From Nectonema munidae (Eukaryota > Nematomorpha > Nectonematoida > Nectonematidae): a DNA stretch of 64,000 bases. Both the position numbers and the translations under genes were made by a program. A model generated the notes under the pieces. The model had not been told where the DNA came from and searched no databases. It saw nothing but the letters and a program-made list of their open reading frames with translations. The stretch covers positions 186,001 to 250,000 of the forward strand of contig JAUIRK010000046.1 in NCBI GenBank assembly GCA_030549495.1, read 5' to 3'. This document shows positions 30,101 through 42,012 of this stretch, piece by piece. Position 1 is the first letter of the stretch. Every line of letters starts with the position of its first letter.

Positions 30101-33100
30101 CAATCTGCCAATATATGAATTTTATACAAGACCTCGACTTCTACACATCTGTTCGTTGTTTGTCTATGGATAATGCGAAATTTATTAAGTTTTTAAGTAT
30201 TTGGAGTCGATTTCTCTTTTCCTCTCAGACTCCACAACTTTGGTTTTAAGTTGAACGTAATGGGCTATTTTTCCAGGTATCAGCATTTTTGCCCGCAATG
30301 TTCTTATTTCTCTCATTTCAGTTTCCTCTGTTAAAGTGAATTCTCAACTCCTTTAGTAATCAAATCAAAGGCCCGAAACATATTGGATGTTGAAGCAGAG
30401 ATGAAATGTTGTGCCTTAAGTCCCAAAAACATAAATTGATTTGTTTGTATCCAGAAACAAATCAATTAATCAAACTAAAATATATTTTAGCAAAATATGT
30501 TGTCATATACTGAAAAAGTTTTGGAAACATCAAGTTTACTACGCACTTGTCGAATTTTCTCAATAGTTGAATCTCCATCATTTCCATTCTTTTAGCATAT
30601 CAAATTTCATGTCTAAGTAGATGACTCTAAAGTGCATTTTTTTAAAACAAAGTTATTTTATAGTCTAACTACGCACCAAATATATCTCATTTATAGGGAG
30701 TAATTGCAATTAAAGAATTTTACACAAAACTGGTGGTAGACAAATGACGCCAGCTAAGGATGAAAAAACTCCCTTCTATTATAAATATCTGTATTTTTTC
30801 GAAACCATAGAAATATATTTTCTAAGATAATTTTAATTGTAGTCAAAAGTTTTTAAATTATTTTCCAACATACTCTTGCTTATTTATCTAATAACTTATT
30901 TTAGTTTAACTTTGTTATCATTTATACTTATGATGTTATGATAATTTTTCTTGTCTTTACATGAACAACGCATTTTTTATTCTAAATAAAGGATATTAAA
31001 TTTTCAATAATCTCGAATTTCATTTCTTGTTTTTTTGTCTTCAGATATAACAACTCTTTATTTATTTTTGCCCCATCTTGGTAAAGTTCCAGCCACAAGC
31101 ACGCATAACAAAATGTCTATAAGAATTTAGTTTGAACAAATTATTTTTTATTTTATTCTTATAAAAATGATTCCATTTTTCTAATAAGCCGACATTTTGC
31201 CTCTAGTACCAATACATTATACCTAGGTGCAGATTATTGGTGTATAACATCTTTACCTCAAATTCGATGAACGGAAGAAATTTGGGGCAAACAGAAAGCT
31301 TTAAACCTTTTTAAATTCAAAGAGCGTTTTTAAGGATACACATTTGAATATAGTAATTCACGAAAATGTAGATAATAGTTTAATAAAAAAAGAAATGAAG
31401 AAAGAAAGATGAACTTTAACACAGGTGGGACAATAAGGTCAAAACGAGTCTTACTGGATTTTAATACATTGCATCCCATCATCAGCTTTAACTGACGCAG
31501 GCGATTTCTTCATTTCAAGGTCCTTTTACATCGAATTATTTAATCTAGGGAAATGCGTGAAAACGTCAGTCTTTATGCAAAAGCAGGAAAATATAAATTA
31601 AATGTAAAATCAAGAGTCTTTCATTTTTAAAGGGAAATTTTTATTAAAAAAAACATTTTGTTTGTGCCATTTTTACCAATCTAAAAATAATATGAAAACG
31701 AAATATCATGATGATGAATGACAGCATTTTAGATAGAAAAAATGCGAACACCTTACTTAGCACTTTTAGTGAATTAGCGAAATCATGTGATCATTGCGTT
31801 CAACAACTTTTTGAACAAATACAAATAAAGAAACTTCTCTTGTGCTATAGGTAACGTAAGAGTATTCATAAGAAGTGAGGTATAATGATGATGGCAATGA
31901 TGGACTCTATATGCACTTCCATTCATCTATTTTTTCCATACTTCTTTATAGGAAGTTTGAGAGAGAAATTTGAGCAACTTGCTTCAAACGTGCAGTACTC
32001 TTCTATACACCTAATGCTTTGATAATAATTTTCTTGAAATCGCTTCTGATAGAGAGTTTGTGATATTTAGTAATTGGTTTCATAGTAGCAGTGGCGTCTC
32101 AAGGACAGGGTTAGAGTCATTACTCGAGCATTTAAAGTCAATGAAATCATTTTTTTAATAAACGTTTTTGAGATTGCTCGCCGAAAATAATATATTAGAT
32201 ACACTTTATTTTTTTTCTAAAAAGTGAAAAGTTTTGTATTAGATCGATTAAAAATATTTTTTGAATTCCTTCTTACTAAATTTTTAAAATATGCCTTTTT
32301 GCTTCGTTTTTGGAATTTTTGTTAACATCTTCAGGCTCATTGGGGAACCAGTGTCGCATAAAACAAAGTATTCTCCTTTAAATGATATAAAAAGTCATTA
32401 AGAAAGAAAAACAGATTTGTTTTGAAAACAAGCGCCTTAAAACGTTAAGATTCTTAATGTTGTCCTAAAATTTTTAAAATCTAAGGCATGATGCTAATAA
32501 AAAAAAAGAATAAACCTAAACAGAATATAAAAAGATTGAAATACATCCAAATATTTTATTTTGTTTTAAAATAATTTGAGATTTTGCTTTATTTCGATAA
32601 AAGGTGATATTAAAATGTCTGTTTAAACGGATAAATAATTTTCATTTTCTTACTTATGTGGTTGAGGTGGTGAAATTGCAATTCTAAATCATAATAAATG
32701 TGGAAAACTTTTACTTCGATAATTTTCACCATTTCTTTCAACTCAATGCTTCCATTGTTGTCGATGTCGTACATTCTGAACGCCCACTTTAACTTTTGTT
32801 CTGGAGTGCCGGTAGAAGTTACGTTGATCGCGAGAAGAAATTCGTTGAAGTCGATGTTTCCTGAGTTGTCTGTGTCAAAGGTTCGAAACACGTGATCACA
32901 AAATTCTTCCGCCTTTCCAGATGGAAAAAATTGCTTATAAACTTCAACAAACTTTTTTCGACTCAGTCTTCCTTTTGGGCAGTCTTGCTAAAAGGTAAAA
33001 TTACTTATGCAACGACCATAAATAAATAATGCACACGATGAAAGCTATTTAAAAGTAGGATAAGTTTTTATTTGAAGAACCAATTTTCAGTACTTTACAC

Positions 33101-35459
33101 CACGGCATTTGTTAGTGCGAGATTTGGTATTGTTACAGAAAACTAGAAAAATATTTCCATTTCTATTAATATTAAAATTTTTGGGATAAGGATAATATTT
33201 TGAAATAATTCAAAATTCCCGCATTTTCCTCGTTCTTATTAAATGTTTTAGGTATCAGGTTTTCATTCTTAAAACTCAGTACACGTTTCAACCCTTGATT
33301 GAACACATTGAATTGAAAGTATGACGATGACGAAAGATTCTTAGATGTGTGTGAGCGTGGAATTAAGTTTAAAGAAGACCACGCATTATATGGCGGTAGG
33401 AAATGAGGTCTGCAAAAAACGGATCTCGATCCGAAAGATAATTACATTGGCAAAAGAAAGGCAAGAATGGATCAGGAAGATGTCGGAGCCTATGTGAGTT
33501 ACTCACGAGGAACTATAATCAAATGAATCATGTAAGTAAATATTAGTGATGTAGCAATTGAATCAAAAACCGCTACGCTTAATATAATCACCATCGACAA
33601 TTTTTCCAAATTTATGCATCTTTTGAGTCGACCCGTAAACAAATAAGCGTTTATATTAGCTGTGTAGAGAGTGTATAACAATATTTGTAATCCATGCATA
33701 CCCTTTGTTGCATATGATATATCATGAAAAAGCTTATTTTTACTCATATCATTTGCTAGGAAAAAATATCAGTCGAAGATAGGGTTCGCAACCAACCCTG
33801 TATTTACTGTCTTAACACTTTATGTGAAACTTCGTATGATTTAATTTCAAGCACTCTTCCAGATGAAATAAATGAGAAGGAAACAGGGGAGATAAACTCG
33901 TGTTTTTACTTTATAATTAATTAATGTCAAATTTTAGATACTAAATTAGTTTCATTTTTGAACAAATGTTATTTTAATGTTTTTATATATCATAAATAAG
34001 CATTTTTTATCACTAATTATAATGATCAATTCATAAGCTCCTAAAATAAACAAATAAAATTAAGTATACATTATTGAAAAAAATTGTCTAAACATCAGCT
34101 AAACATCTAGCTAAATCACTAGTAAATATGCGGCCGCAGTGGGCCCCGCACTTCTCATTTTTCATTTTGATGATATATTGTATGATTTCGCTAAATGCAA
34201 GGTTCGCAAAGTAATCGTCATTTTGTGTTAATGAAAAAGTAATAAAACAAATCCCTTTTCTTTTTTTCAAAATCTAATTTTCACTTTTAATTTTTTTCCT
34301 ACCCACACTGGACCCCGCGCAATCCATTTTGCATAGGGCCCCGCGAACACTAGGGCCGGCCCTGCATATACTTTCATCAAACGTTTATTTTACTCTTGAA
34401 AAGGCATATCAAAATTAGAGCTGTGGAGTTGGAGGCAAAGGAAATTTTTTAAGTGGATGCACCCACATGCACAAATTGAAACTAGAGCCACCCAAGTCAA
34501 TATTTATTCGCTCCAACTCGTGCTATTTATCAAAACAGTGAAACAAATCTAAAATCTATCTTCGACATCTTTTCGACGTTTATAAAAATAGAAGCAGAAT
34601 ATTGAGATAAGATTTATTTTGTTTAACAAATTATGATAACTATATTTATCCAATTACATGATCCGAAATAAAAAAAAAGGCCATAGCCCGATGACCACTC
34701 TTTTACTTTTTATAAATAAGTTGATAGATTCTTTTTTCAAAACGCAACATTATATTATAATACTTAAATATTTTTCACTCGTTCAAAATTTTTCATTTCC
34801 TTTGACATTAAAGATTCAAATATCATTCTAAGGAGAAGGATCGTATAAAGCTCATCTATTTTTCATTAATATATTTTAAGCTCTAAGAATTTTATTGGTA
34901 GTATATAATTTTATAATGGTAAAAGGTTTATTTTTCATAATAATTTGTATATAACATAATTGTATATTTCTTTTAATTTCCATAGACTATAAAAGTTGAA
35001 TTGAAAGAGGTTGTGATGCGTATTCAAACATGCAATAGGTACTTTTCGTTTCCTAAAGTCAATAATACATAAGGAGAATGCTTCACATTTTTATATAATG
35101 GTTTTGTCAAACAAACAATTCGAAGTAACAGTGGTAGAGCTACGCAAATGTCTTTAGGCGAGTTGGAATCGGAGTTGATTAAATTGAGATCCTGGTGCTT
35201 CATGTTCAAAATTCAGTCACGACTTAGAAATCCTGATTACAATCATTGATTAGAAATTGGGGCGTAAAGAGAACGTGCAATCTCAAGACACTACGCCCGA
35301 GAAGTGTAGAGATTTTTTGGAAAGAAAATTGAAAGTAAGTAGTACGTAAAATCCTCGATGCCATTGCTTTATTTGTTCTTCTGTGAAGTTGGTGTTTGTT
35401 TTTAAAAAGGCGATTTCATCAGAACTCAATTTATACTTCTTGCTAAACTTTGCTCCCAT
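27006..35459 (-). CDS. Neuronal calcium sensor protein (neurocalcin/hippocalcin-like), 3 exons
   Basis: Complete spliced gene: coding exons 35459-35346 (38 codons), 32987-32715 (91) and 27185-27006 (59 plus stop), both introns GT-AG and phase 0; 188 residues, the normal size for this family. It starts [11 protein letters not shown], with Gly2 and Ser6 fitting an N-myristoylation site. The first EF-hand is inactive, with CPKG as is usual. EF2 loop (76-87) [12 protein letters not shown] and EF3 loop (112-123) [12 protein letters not shown] are canonical. EF4 (158-169) [12 protein letters not shown] has Arg where Gly is expected at loop position 6. Such proteins bind calcium, expose the lipid anchor and regulate membrane targets such as guanylate cyclases, channels or receptor kinases, mostly in neurons. 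The end [12 protein letters not shown] resembles an invertebrate subgroup near Drosophila CG7646 (from memory). Convergent with the MAGUK gene. Confidence 0.93.
27734..27975 (+). pseudogene. Possible pogo/Tigger transposase C-terminal fragment
   Basis: An open frame reads [20 protein letters not shown], then [18 protein letters not shown] to a stop at 27973. An acidic tail with LTDEEIV-like wording (here PLNDQAIVE) is usual at the end of Tigger-type transposases, but the match is short. It lies in the calcium sensor intron on the opposite strand. A chance open frame is possible. Confidence 0.3.
28145..28184. repeat. hAT-type terminal fragment
   Basis: GGCGCATGCGCCATGGGTTG followed by GCCATCCCTTG looks like a hAT right terminus (complement CAAGGGATGGCCAACCCATG). 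The matching left terminus was not found. Confidence 0.4.
28285..29500 (+). pseudogene. Broken hAT (ZBED-type) transposase, split by a foldback element
   Basis: Left part 28285-28526: a BED zinc finger, C-V-I-C then EEHRCLVHP (C-x2-C, H-x4-H), after which [10 protein letters not shown] is family-typical. Right part 29173-29500: [14 protein letters not shown] (putative first catalytic Asp) and, farther on, [19 protein letters not shown] with the C-x2-H motif. Several stops and frame changes in both parts show an old relic. The two parts are separated by the inserted element at 28527-29172 and share its target duplication. It lies in the large calcium sensor intron, on the opposite strand. Confidence 0.75.
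28527..29172. mobile_element. Mutator-like foldback element, about 165 bp inverted arms, 9 bp TSD
   Basis: TTTGATTAA at 28518-28526 is repeated at 29173-29181. Left arm GTGGCCGGAAAATTCGCC... and right arm (complement) GGGTTCTAGGAAAATTCG... stay alike for about 165 bp, including CGCCTAATAGGAAAAATCGC, TGGTATTT-free GAAGTACCATTTTATCTCTT. The middle is built of TTATTTTATC and AAATAAAATA stretches that again mirror each other. No gene. A 9 bp duplication and long arms suit a non-autonomous Mutator-like element. Confidence 0.82.
29493..29590. repeat. Short degenerate tandem motif (GCCTA...AAAATG)
   Basis: Units around CTGAATGCCTAACGGAC, AAAATGGCTAGCGAAC, AAAATGCCTACTGAC, TAAATGCTTTAC, AATTGCCTAATT and AAAATGTCTAATGG repeat with about 16-18 bp spacing. 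It may be the arm of another foldback element; a partner is uncertain near 31090-31200. Confidence 0.45.
29600..31450. other. Calcium sensor intron sequence, unassigned
   Basis: No exon or clear mobile element was recognised; it contains a short GT-rich run near 30000-30025. Confidence 0.45.
31462..31545. repeat. TTAA-type short element, left part
   Basis: CATCCCATCATCAGCTTTAA, CTGACGCAGGCGATTTC and AAGGTCCTTTTACATCGAAT follow the same order as at 3815. The right part is not recognisable. Confidence 0.55.
32715..32987 (-). other. Calcium sensor exon 2: EF1 remnant, EF2, EF3
   Basis: Starts after CCTTTTAG with [13 protein letters not shown] and ends [11 protein letters not shown] before GTAAAAG. 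It holds the HVFRTFD run that marks the neurocalcin/hippocalcin side of the family rather than frequenin (FNVFD). Confidence 0.93.
32988..35345 (-). other. Calcium sensor intron 1, 2.4 kb
   Basis: Holds a hAT-type remnant at 34125-34364. The rest is unassigned. The donor at its 5' side (GTACTA) is weak, but the exon join is fixed by the protein family. Confidence 0.6.
34125..34364. repeat. hAT-type short element with GGGCCCCGC motifs
   Basis: GCAGTGGGCCCCGCACTTC, GGACCCCGCGCAATCC, AGGGCCCCGCGAACACTAGG and a terminal GGGCCGGCCCTG. The GGGCCGGCCCTG terminus is common in hAT elements. The left boundary is approximate. Confidence 0.5.
35346..35459 (-). other. Calcium sensor exon 1: N-terminus
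   Basis: ATG at 35459 begins [10 protein letters not shown] and continues [20 protein letters not shown], then QWHRGFY. A likely acceptor TTCTTTTTTAG ends at 35489, giving a 29 bp leader in this exon, so a further 5' untranslated exon lies upstream. Confidence 0.9.
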
Positions 35460-35706
35460 GTAGATATTTTGTGTGGAGATTGCTCACTCTAAAAAAGAAG
35501 CAATTGAAATGAAGACATCAAATTTTATTTGAAAGTAGGATTTCCGATGCCGATCAATCATAAACAGAAATAGGTCTAGTCAAGGACGCAGCCCAGAATA
35601 TTTTAACGAGAAATGCAACATAACACAAAAAATGTAACCGAGGGGTGGTCAATGCGCCAAAATTTATTTTGTCTTTTAACTAGATTTAAAATCTTTAAAT
35701 TATCAT

Positions 35707-35854
35707 AGGTAAAGGTATCGTGGGGTGTTTTCATCGAGAAGGCACACTTGCGCCCCTTGTATGGAAATATGAGAAAAGTAGGCTTGATGGGGGATCGATT
35801 CCAAGACCTTGAGTTATCGAAACCCAGTATTTAACCAAACTTTCTCACGCCCCC
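35707..35854 (-). repeat. tRNA-derived SINE (family A), copy 2
   Basis: The complement begins GGGGGCGTGAGAAAGTTTGG and has B-box GGAATCGATCC, then ACAAGGGGCGCAAGTGTGCC and ends CCACGATACCTTTACC. It is about 80 percent like the copy at 22659 by eye. Confidence 0.8.
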
Positions 35855-36321
35855 ATCGATTAAATAGAGAAATTTAAAATTTCATATTTCAAAAATTAAT
35901 TTATTAATGTAAAATCTGCCAATAACTCTTTTTATGATCCTTAGGTTTTTTGGTTTTTAAAACTCAGTTAAATTTTAATGAAAAACTGAAACATTTTCTC
36001 TAGAGTCTCTAGACTGTTTGATATGATAGCCTAAAAGCGCATTTTTATGTAAATAGTAGTCTGTAAAGCCTTTGGAGCGTTTTTATCTTCCCAGTGATTT
36101 TGACAGAACATTGGTATATACGCGTAAAATAACCATATATATTTTATATTTACCGCTCTCAAGAAGTGTCATCCTAAAGTATGCCCCACTCCTTCATGTG
36201 ACAATACTGAACACATTGAATTAATTGTCAAGAAATATGTTTTGAAACAGTACGAAAATTAGAAGTGAAAAAAATTAATAAACTTTAAACAAATAAGAAC
36301 GAATTTTTCTTCGAATAATAA

Positions 36322-36385
36322 ACCCTCAGTAATCCAGACGATTTTGTCCCTAAGTTGAGGTTACCGAGAATTTAAGTTTTTAATT
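36322..36385. repeat. Possible pogo/Tigger terminal remnant
   Basis: AACCCTCAGTAATCCAGACG and TAAGTTGAGGTTACCGAGAA resemble the repeated ATCCGGA-type ends of pogo/Tigger elements. Short and isolated. Confidence 0.35.
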
Positions 36386-36446
36386 AACTCAAGATTTTCA
36401 AATTAAAAACAGAGCAAATATTTAATATTATATTACACAAAATGGT

Positions 36447-36612
36447 TGTGAGCCTCAATGGTTGTTTGGGTATACCTCTCAGCTTAGCAGTTGGAGGTCA
36501 GGGGTTTGAAAACAAAATCACAAAACTGTGATAAACCGTTTCAAGCATAATGCGAGCATATATAGCCTCACAGCTGAAAGTGCTTTGATGTCCAACCAAC
36601 CATAGTTGTATC
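36447..36612 (+). repeat. Probable tRNA-derived SINE (family D)
   Basis: GGTTGTTTGGGTATACCTC (A-box like), GGTCAGGGGTTTGAAAAC (B-box like), then CAGCTGAAAGTGCTTTGATG. CTGAAAGTGCTTTGAT recurs inverted at about 36720-36736. Confidence 0.45.
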
Positions 36613-37455
36613 CTAAATTGTATAAAAAAAGGAAAAAAAATGTGTAAAAATCTTTTTGAAATATATACCTTATTTTATATATGTATAATTATAAATACTT
36701 GTTTGTTTGGTTTTTTATATCAAAGCACTTTCAGTCGTAAGACTTAAGTTCATGCTCACAATATGCATGAAGATAATCACTCTTAAATGTAATTTTAGTT
36801 TTTAAGAGTCGGGGGGGGGGAGCTTTCTATACTGTAATCATTGCTCTTTACTATTGAGATTTATTATTGATAAATACTGTAATCATTGCTCTTACATTGT
36901 TGACGACATTCAAGGTGTATTCGGCGCATATCCCATATTTACCCAGTGTGCCATAGTTTGGCACATGTTTTACTTATATAAATGTTTTTTAGGCAATATT
37001 TAATTTAACAAAAATCAAGTTTAATATGAAAAAGATTACAGCTTGCGTTCATCCTTTATACCGAGTTTTCATATAAGCTATTTCACTCTAAGTCAAAACA
37101 TGGCGTGTATTACGTCAAAATGTTGCAAATTTTATACTGAATTTAAATATGCAGGCCATTTTTTGATAAATATTCATTAAAATTTTTTATTAGTCTTCGT
37201 CTTATTTAATTTTATTTTCATCATCGATTATTATTATTATTGATTAAAAATTAGTTTTCAAGAGTTACGAAATCAAAAGGCAACTTTTTCTTTTTCGCTA
37301 TTCTACTTTTAGTTGCAAATAATATTTTTATGCTACTCATCAGATACCTCTACACGCTTTCTGTTCACTCATCGTATATGCATAAGATTGTTACCAAGTT
37401 AGATGAATGAACGCTCGCTCCTCAATATTGATTTTTACGCACAAACCTTATATTA

Positions 37456-40400
37456 CCACTGTTGCGTATGCGCAACAACATCTTAAAAACCCACTATTTA
37501 TAAAATGAAATTTTCAAAAATTTTTTACATAAATAAGTTGCCAATTTATCATTCTTTCACTTTTCAATCTAAAACAAATACTGTTTATATGCGACAAAAA
37601 ACAGAGATCGTTGAGTAAATGCAACGACTGGTACTTAATGTGAACAAGTTAAAATTTAAAAAATTAAGGTTTTAGTTTAGTTTTGTATTAGTTGCATAAC
37701 AAAAAAACTTTCTTGGGGTATTATAATATTTTTTATTTTAAAATGTAAACGAGTTAAAATTGTATAAATAATATTGTTAATAAATTTTAATCATGAGAAA
37801 AAATTGAATAGTAAGAAACTACTTAAATCTAAAAATTTATATCTAAAAAGCGCTAGTAATGTCAAAAATTACTATGAAAAAGTAAAAATTGTGAGATTGG
37901 AAAAAATATGAATATAGATAATTTTATAAATGAAAAATAAAATGAAAATTTATTTAAAGTCAATTTCTTATTTTTGTTTAACTTTTTATTATGTATTAAA
38001 TAGATAAAATTATAAAAAATTTCAAAAATGTATAAAAAATAATATGACAAAATTAGTGTTAAAAATAAATTTATTTATAATAAAAATCATTTTTTATGAA
38101 AGATATCAAAGCAATTGACATGTAGAGCAACGTCACATTTCGAACAAATAAAACATGTTTGAAATTTACACTGAGCACATCTTGTTCTTTTATCTTTTTC
38201 TTTACAATATGACCAATATTGTCATACCTCGCTTCTTCTTCTGACACTCTTTTTGATGCTGGTTGTTTACCTCCAAACTTTCTAGTATTTTTTCTCGCCC
38301 ATATTTTTGTAAATTTTCCATCACAACTTGTCTTATAAACTCCACAAAAGTGTATTTCTTATTGCAGGTCATTTTGTGCAATACATATGCGTTGTAGAAA
38401 GAAGCTTGCATCATAAAACCACTAATGGAAAATGCCATTTTTTCGATCGAATTACAGGTCTGTAGTAATTCATTGAGTCAGTAAAGCCCATATTTTGATT
38501 ATATAAAATGCACAGAATTAGGAATATCTATATCAACTTTTTTTCTTGAAGAAACGAACCATCTTTTAGTCTTTTTCATTGGAAAAACACTTGTTACATT
38601 AGAGGCAACATTAACGATTGCATTGTCTTTCCATGAAACTACAGAGATTTTTGAAACCATTTCAACTTTAACATTATAAGAACCTCTTTCTACTAATTTT
38701 TTAATCGGTCTTTTCTTATAACACCAGTGAATAAAAATTTTCGTTTTGTTAGTTCTTTTATTAGTTTTATAGATGTAAAGTAGTTGTGAGTAAAAAGGTG
38801 CTTGAACTTCCAATTTTCATCTATCAGACTTAAAACTACACCTGCGCTAACTCCAAACTCTTTGGAGTAAATAATTTGAGCACCACATTTACCTTGGTAT
38901 ATCTCAAAATTTCGTAAATAAACTACGTCTGTATTAAAACAAAAAACCAAATCTTATCGGTTTGTTCCTCATGGCTTGCTTTATTCCAGACCCATAACCT
39001 CCATAATAGGGCACCATGCTTTCATCAATATCAAATCTTTTAAAAACTGGACAGTATTTTTTAAAAAGTAGTTCAAATCTTCAAATATATGTATTTTAAA
39101 ATTTCAGAAAATCTGTTACAAAACATAGCTCTACAAATTACTTGGTTGTCTGTATCGCTATCACCTTCCCAATGCCTACACCTTTTTCGACACTTGACAT
39201 AACCACTTAAAATTATAATGGAAAAAACCCTCAATTCTTCAATACTTTTAAAAAAAATTAGAGTTTTTAAAGACCGCATATGTTTTAGAAAACTTAACTT
39301 AGAAAAAAATTAATTAAAAGTTTTAGAAAAAAAATTAATTAAATACTTGTGAAGCTGATTCAAATGTGGTATAGGGACTTGAAGCAGGTGTCTCATCAGT
39401 CCGATGATTTTGAAGTAGTTTAAAATTCAACCCTTCTCCTTCTACCCACGATTCTACATTAGAATCAAAACTTTCATCATAACTTATATCGTCTTCTTCA
39501 ACATCGTAAAAAACAATTCCTGCTTCACTTTCAAGCATATTACGAGAAAAGTTTGAAACATTATTTTCCTGATCGCTTTCATCATCTGCAGAGTCTTCAT
39601 AGGTTTCAAAATTTTTTGGTTCACTAGAAGGTGTTATATAAAGTGAAGCTTCTTGATTATTATTAATAATTAAATCAAGGGTTTCATTCAATTCAAGATT
39701 AAACCTTTTTTCCATTAACTTTTAATAACTTTTGCAAATTACAATCAAGAAACTGTAAAATACTTATAAACAGTAAAAAAAATTTAACTTTCAAAAATGT
39801 AAAATGAACTCAATGTGCGAAACACGCATTTATATACGCATGCTAAGTGACAAACGCGTCACTGCGGAAACACTAGTGGTCTATGACATAAAAACACTTT
39901 TTGGCGTTATGAGAAAAATAGCTATCAAAAAACTTTTGACATATGACGTTTAAAAAGTACATTTAGTTAATTTACACACATATAGTTTGATAGAAACACG
40001 TAACTTATGAAGATCCAACATGACGTAATACATGAGTATGACGCGCAAAACATTATTCATTCAGTACACATATAGTTTGACAAAAAGCATCAATAAAACA
40101 AAAAAAATACATAACTTACATCCGTGCATAGCGTGATATATAAAACACAATGGTGATGTTATAAACTATAAAAATATACTTAACTTGTTTTGAAAATTAA
40201 GACTCAAATCAAAAAATAAAAATTGATTTGGAGATGAAAAATACTATTATCACTTTATTCTTAAAGAAATTTTTTTTATCTTTTCAATGTTTGATACAAA
40301 GTATTTACCGTTGAAGTTTTTATATTGTTCAGAAGAAAATAATTGAAATAAAGTAGCACAGTTAATATCAGTTTTATTTTAAAATATAAACTCTATGATA

Positions 40401-40485
40401 AAAAAAACTAGATAAAATTATTTTTTAGTGGAAAAAAATCATGTAAAACTTTGTGTTGCGTTTTTGCAACAGTGGTATATTTCAT
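37456..40485 (-). mobile_element. piggyBac-family transposon, about 3.0 kb
   Basis: Ends: CCACTGTTGCGTATGCGCAA at 37456 and, on the complement of the right end, CCACTGTTGCAAAAACGCAA. The flanks ATTA and TATA may be worn TTAA. Each end carries a GTTGC...GCAAC hairpin. It contains one broken piggyBac transposase on the minus strand (38087-39715) and a subterminal direct repeat (CACATATAGTTTGA at about 39978 and 40068). These ends differ from those of the TTAA short elements elsewhere in the window. Confidence 0.7.
38087..39715 (-). pseudogene. piggyBac transposase (DDE_Tnp_1_7 type), broken
   Basis: Read from ATG 39715 to a stop at 38087. An acidic N-terminus is followed by SIEELRVFSIIILSGYVKC, then HWEGDSDTDNQ; RFDIDESMVPYYGGYGSG and NKPIRFGF (first catalytic Asp); FEIYQGKCG, VVLSLIDE and HNYFTSIKLIKELTKRK, where the usual FDNFFTS Asp is His; GSYNVKV, VVSWKDNAIVNVASN (third Asp kept) and KRW; NAYVLHKMTC; and a C-terminal Cys-rich segment, RTRCAQCKFQTCFICSKC. 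About 540 codons against 550-600 for intact family members. Several frame breaks and the lost Asp make it inactive. Confidence 0.88.
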
Positions 40486-41019
40486 AGACACTTTTTTACA
40501 ACTATGTAGTAATATAAGGAAATCGTGTGTTTACAATTTGTATTTATTGATGTGTATCAATGATGCGTGCATAAATCTTTATTGAATGCATTGTTGACAG
40601 ACATTCAAGGTAAAATTAGGGAATCGCATCTTAAATTTTAACTACCAAGACTTTGAGTACCTTCTATTATGATATTTTATTTGTTTTCAAATCATATGTC
40701 ATAAAAGGAAAAAGTTTCATGTCTTCAATTTTTAACAGTAAAAATTCCTCGTTTGATAAATTGGCTATTCTTTTTAGCAAATCATCAGAAAAATTTGACA
40801 ATATTTCAAATAAAATAACAATACTGTCAATAAAACAGTTATTATTTTTTTATCTTAGTTTTAATGTAAATTTACAGTTCACACTTTTACATCTTCTAGT
40901 ATAGTAAACAAATAACGGGAAAACATCAGTTATTTTTTCTAAGCTTATTTTTGTTTTCTAAGATCATAAAAAAATATTTACTCCTTTGAATTAAAAATAA
41001 TTTACACTTTATTCTACTA

Positions 41020-42012
41020 ATGACTATGATTGATGAAATACAAAGCTTGTTGGAAGTAACTACTAGACTTCAAGAAGTTTTAGACTCTTCTTATAGTTCA
41101 GAGTCAGACTTCGAACGATTAGTCTGATAGCGAAAAAGCAGACTTTGATGATGAAATTAATCAATTTTTATATAACAAAAAGAATATCGAATGGAGTGAA
41201 GAGCTAATGCCTAAAAATTCTCGAACTAGAAAACATAATTTTATCACTCATCTTCCTGGCATGGAAGGCAAAAGTAAGAAAAGGAATTTGACTATTTCAG
41301 ACTCATTTTACTTTTTCTTTGATGATGATATGGTAGATATTACTGTGGAAAATACTGATGTTTTTGGGATCAAGGCAACACTAGGCATTATATTCATAAG
41401 AGGGATGCTACACCCAAATAATCAAATTTTAATGATATTTGGAAGGATTGCGGTTCTACGTGTGATTTCATGAAAAGTGTGATGTCTTGTCAAAGATTCT
41501 TGTTTTTATGTTGGTGCTTGCGATTTGACAACAAAATGACAAGAGCTGCTAGAGAAGAGCATGATAAATCGGCAGCGACCAGAGTTTTTTTCGAAAGTTA
41601 TGTAAATAAGTGTAAATCATTATACACTCCACATGAGTACCTGGGGTTGAGAATGTAATTCGGAGTTTCAAAACCAAAAAATGATGACATCCGTGTTTGC
41701 TGTTTGATAGATACACGCACTTTTTATACTGTAAGTTTAGAAAATTATGTTGGAAATCAAAATGGTGAGGATAATGTGAGAAATTCACCTTCTGAAGTTT
41801 CAAAACGACTTATTGCTCCAATTGCAGGAGCTGGGAGATTATGGGGGGATTGCAGGAGCTCTATAACTTTTTCTGATAAACTTTTTTTTCCTATTATAAA
41901 AGGCAAATCATTGCAAAAGGTTAGAAGTTATTCTACTTTTTGTAGCTTGCACCAATTTAGCTTTTAAACTATTTTTGAATGATGCTGAGAAAAATGAAGT
42001 AATGCAATCTTA
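41020..42012 (+). pseudogene. Second piggyBac transposase copy, internally deleted
   Basis: From ATG 41020, an acidic start, then PKNSRTRKHNFITHLPG, CDFMKSVMSCQRFLFLCWCL, RFDNKMTRAAREEHDKSAAT and YVNKCKSLYTPHEYLGLRM. This is the piggyBac MSRNRF...DDK...R...DK.A block and the GEYLTIDEQL site. Directly after it the frame resumes with KNDDIRVCCLIDTRTFYT, so the first catalytic Asp and about 40 residues are missing. Further breaks occur upstream and downstream. It belongs to another piggyBac lineage than the copy 1 kb to the left and lies on the opposite strand. No ends were found. Confidence 0.8.

Noticed and set aside
33499-33747. 82-codon minus-strand frame in the calcium sensor intron as an extra exon
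   Set aside because: The flanking exons join in phase 0 to a full-length family member with no room for it; the composition is chance-like.
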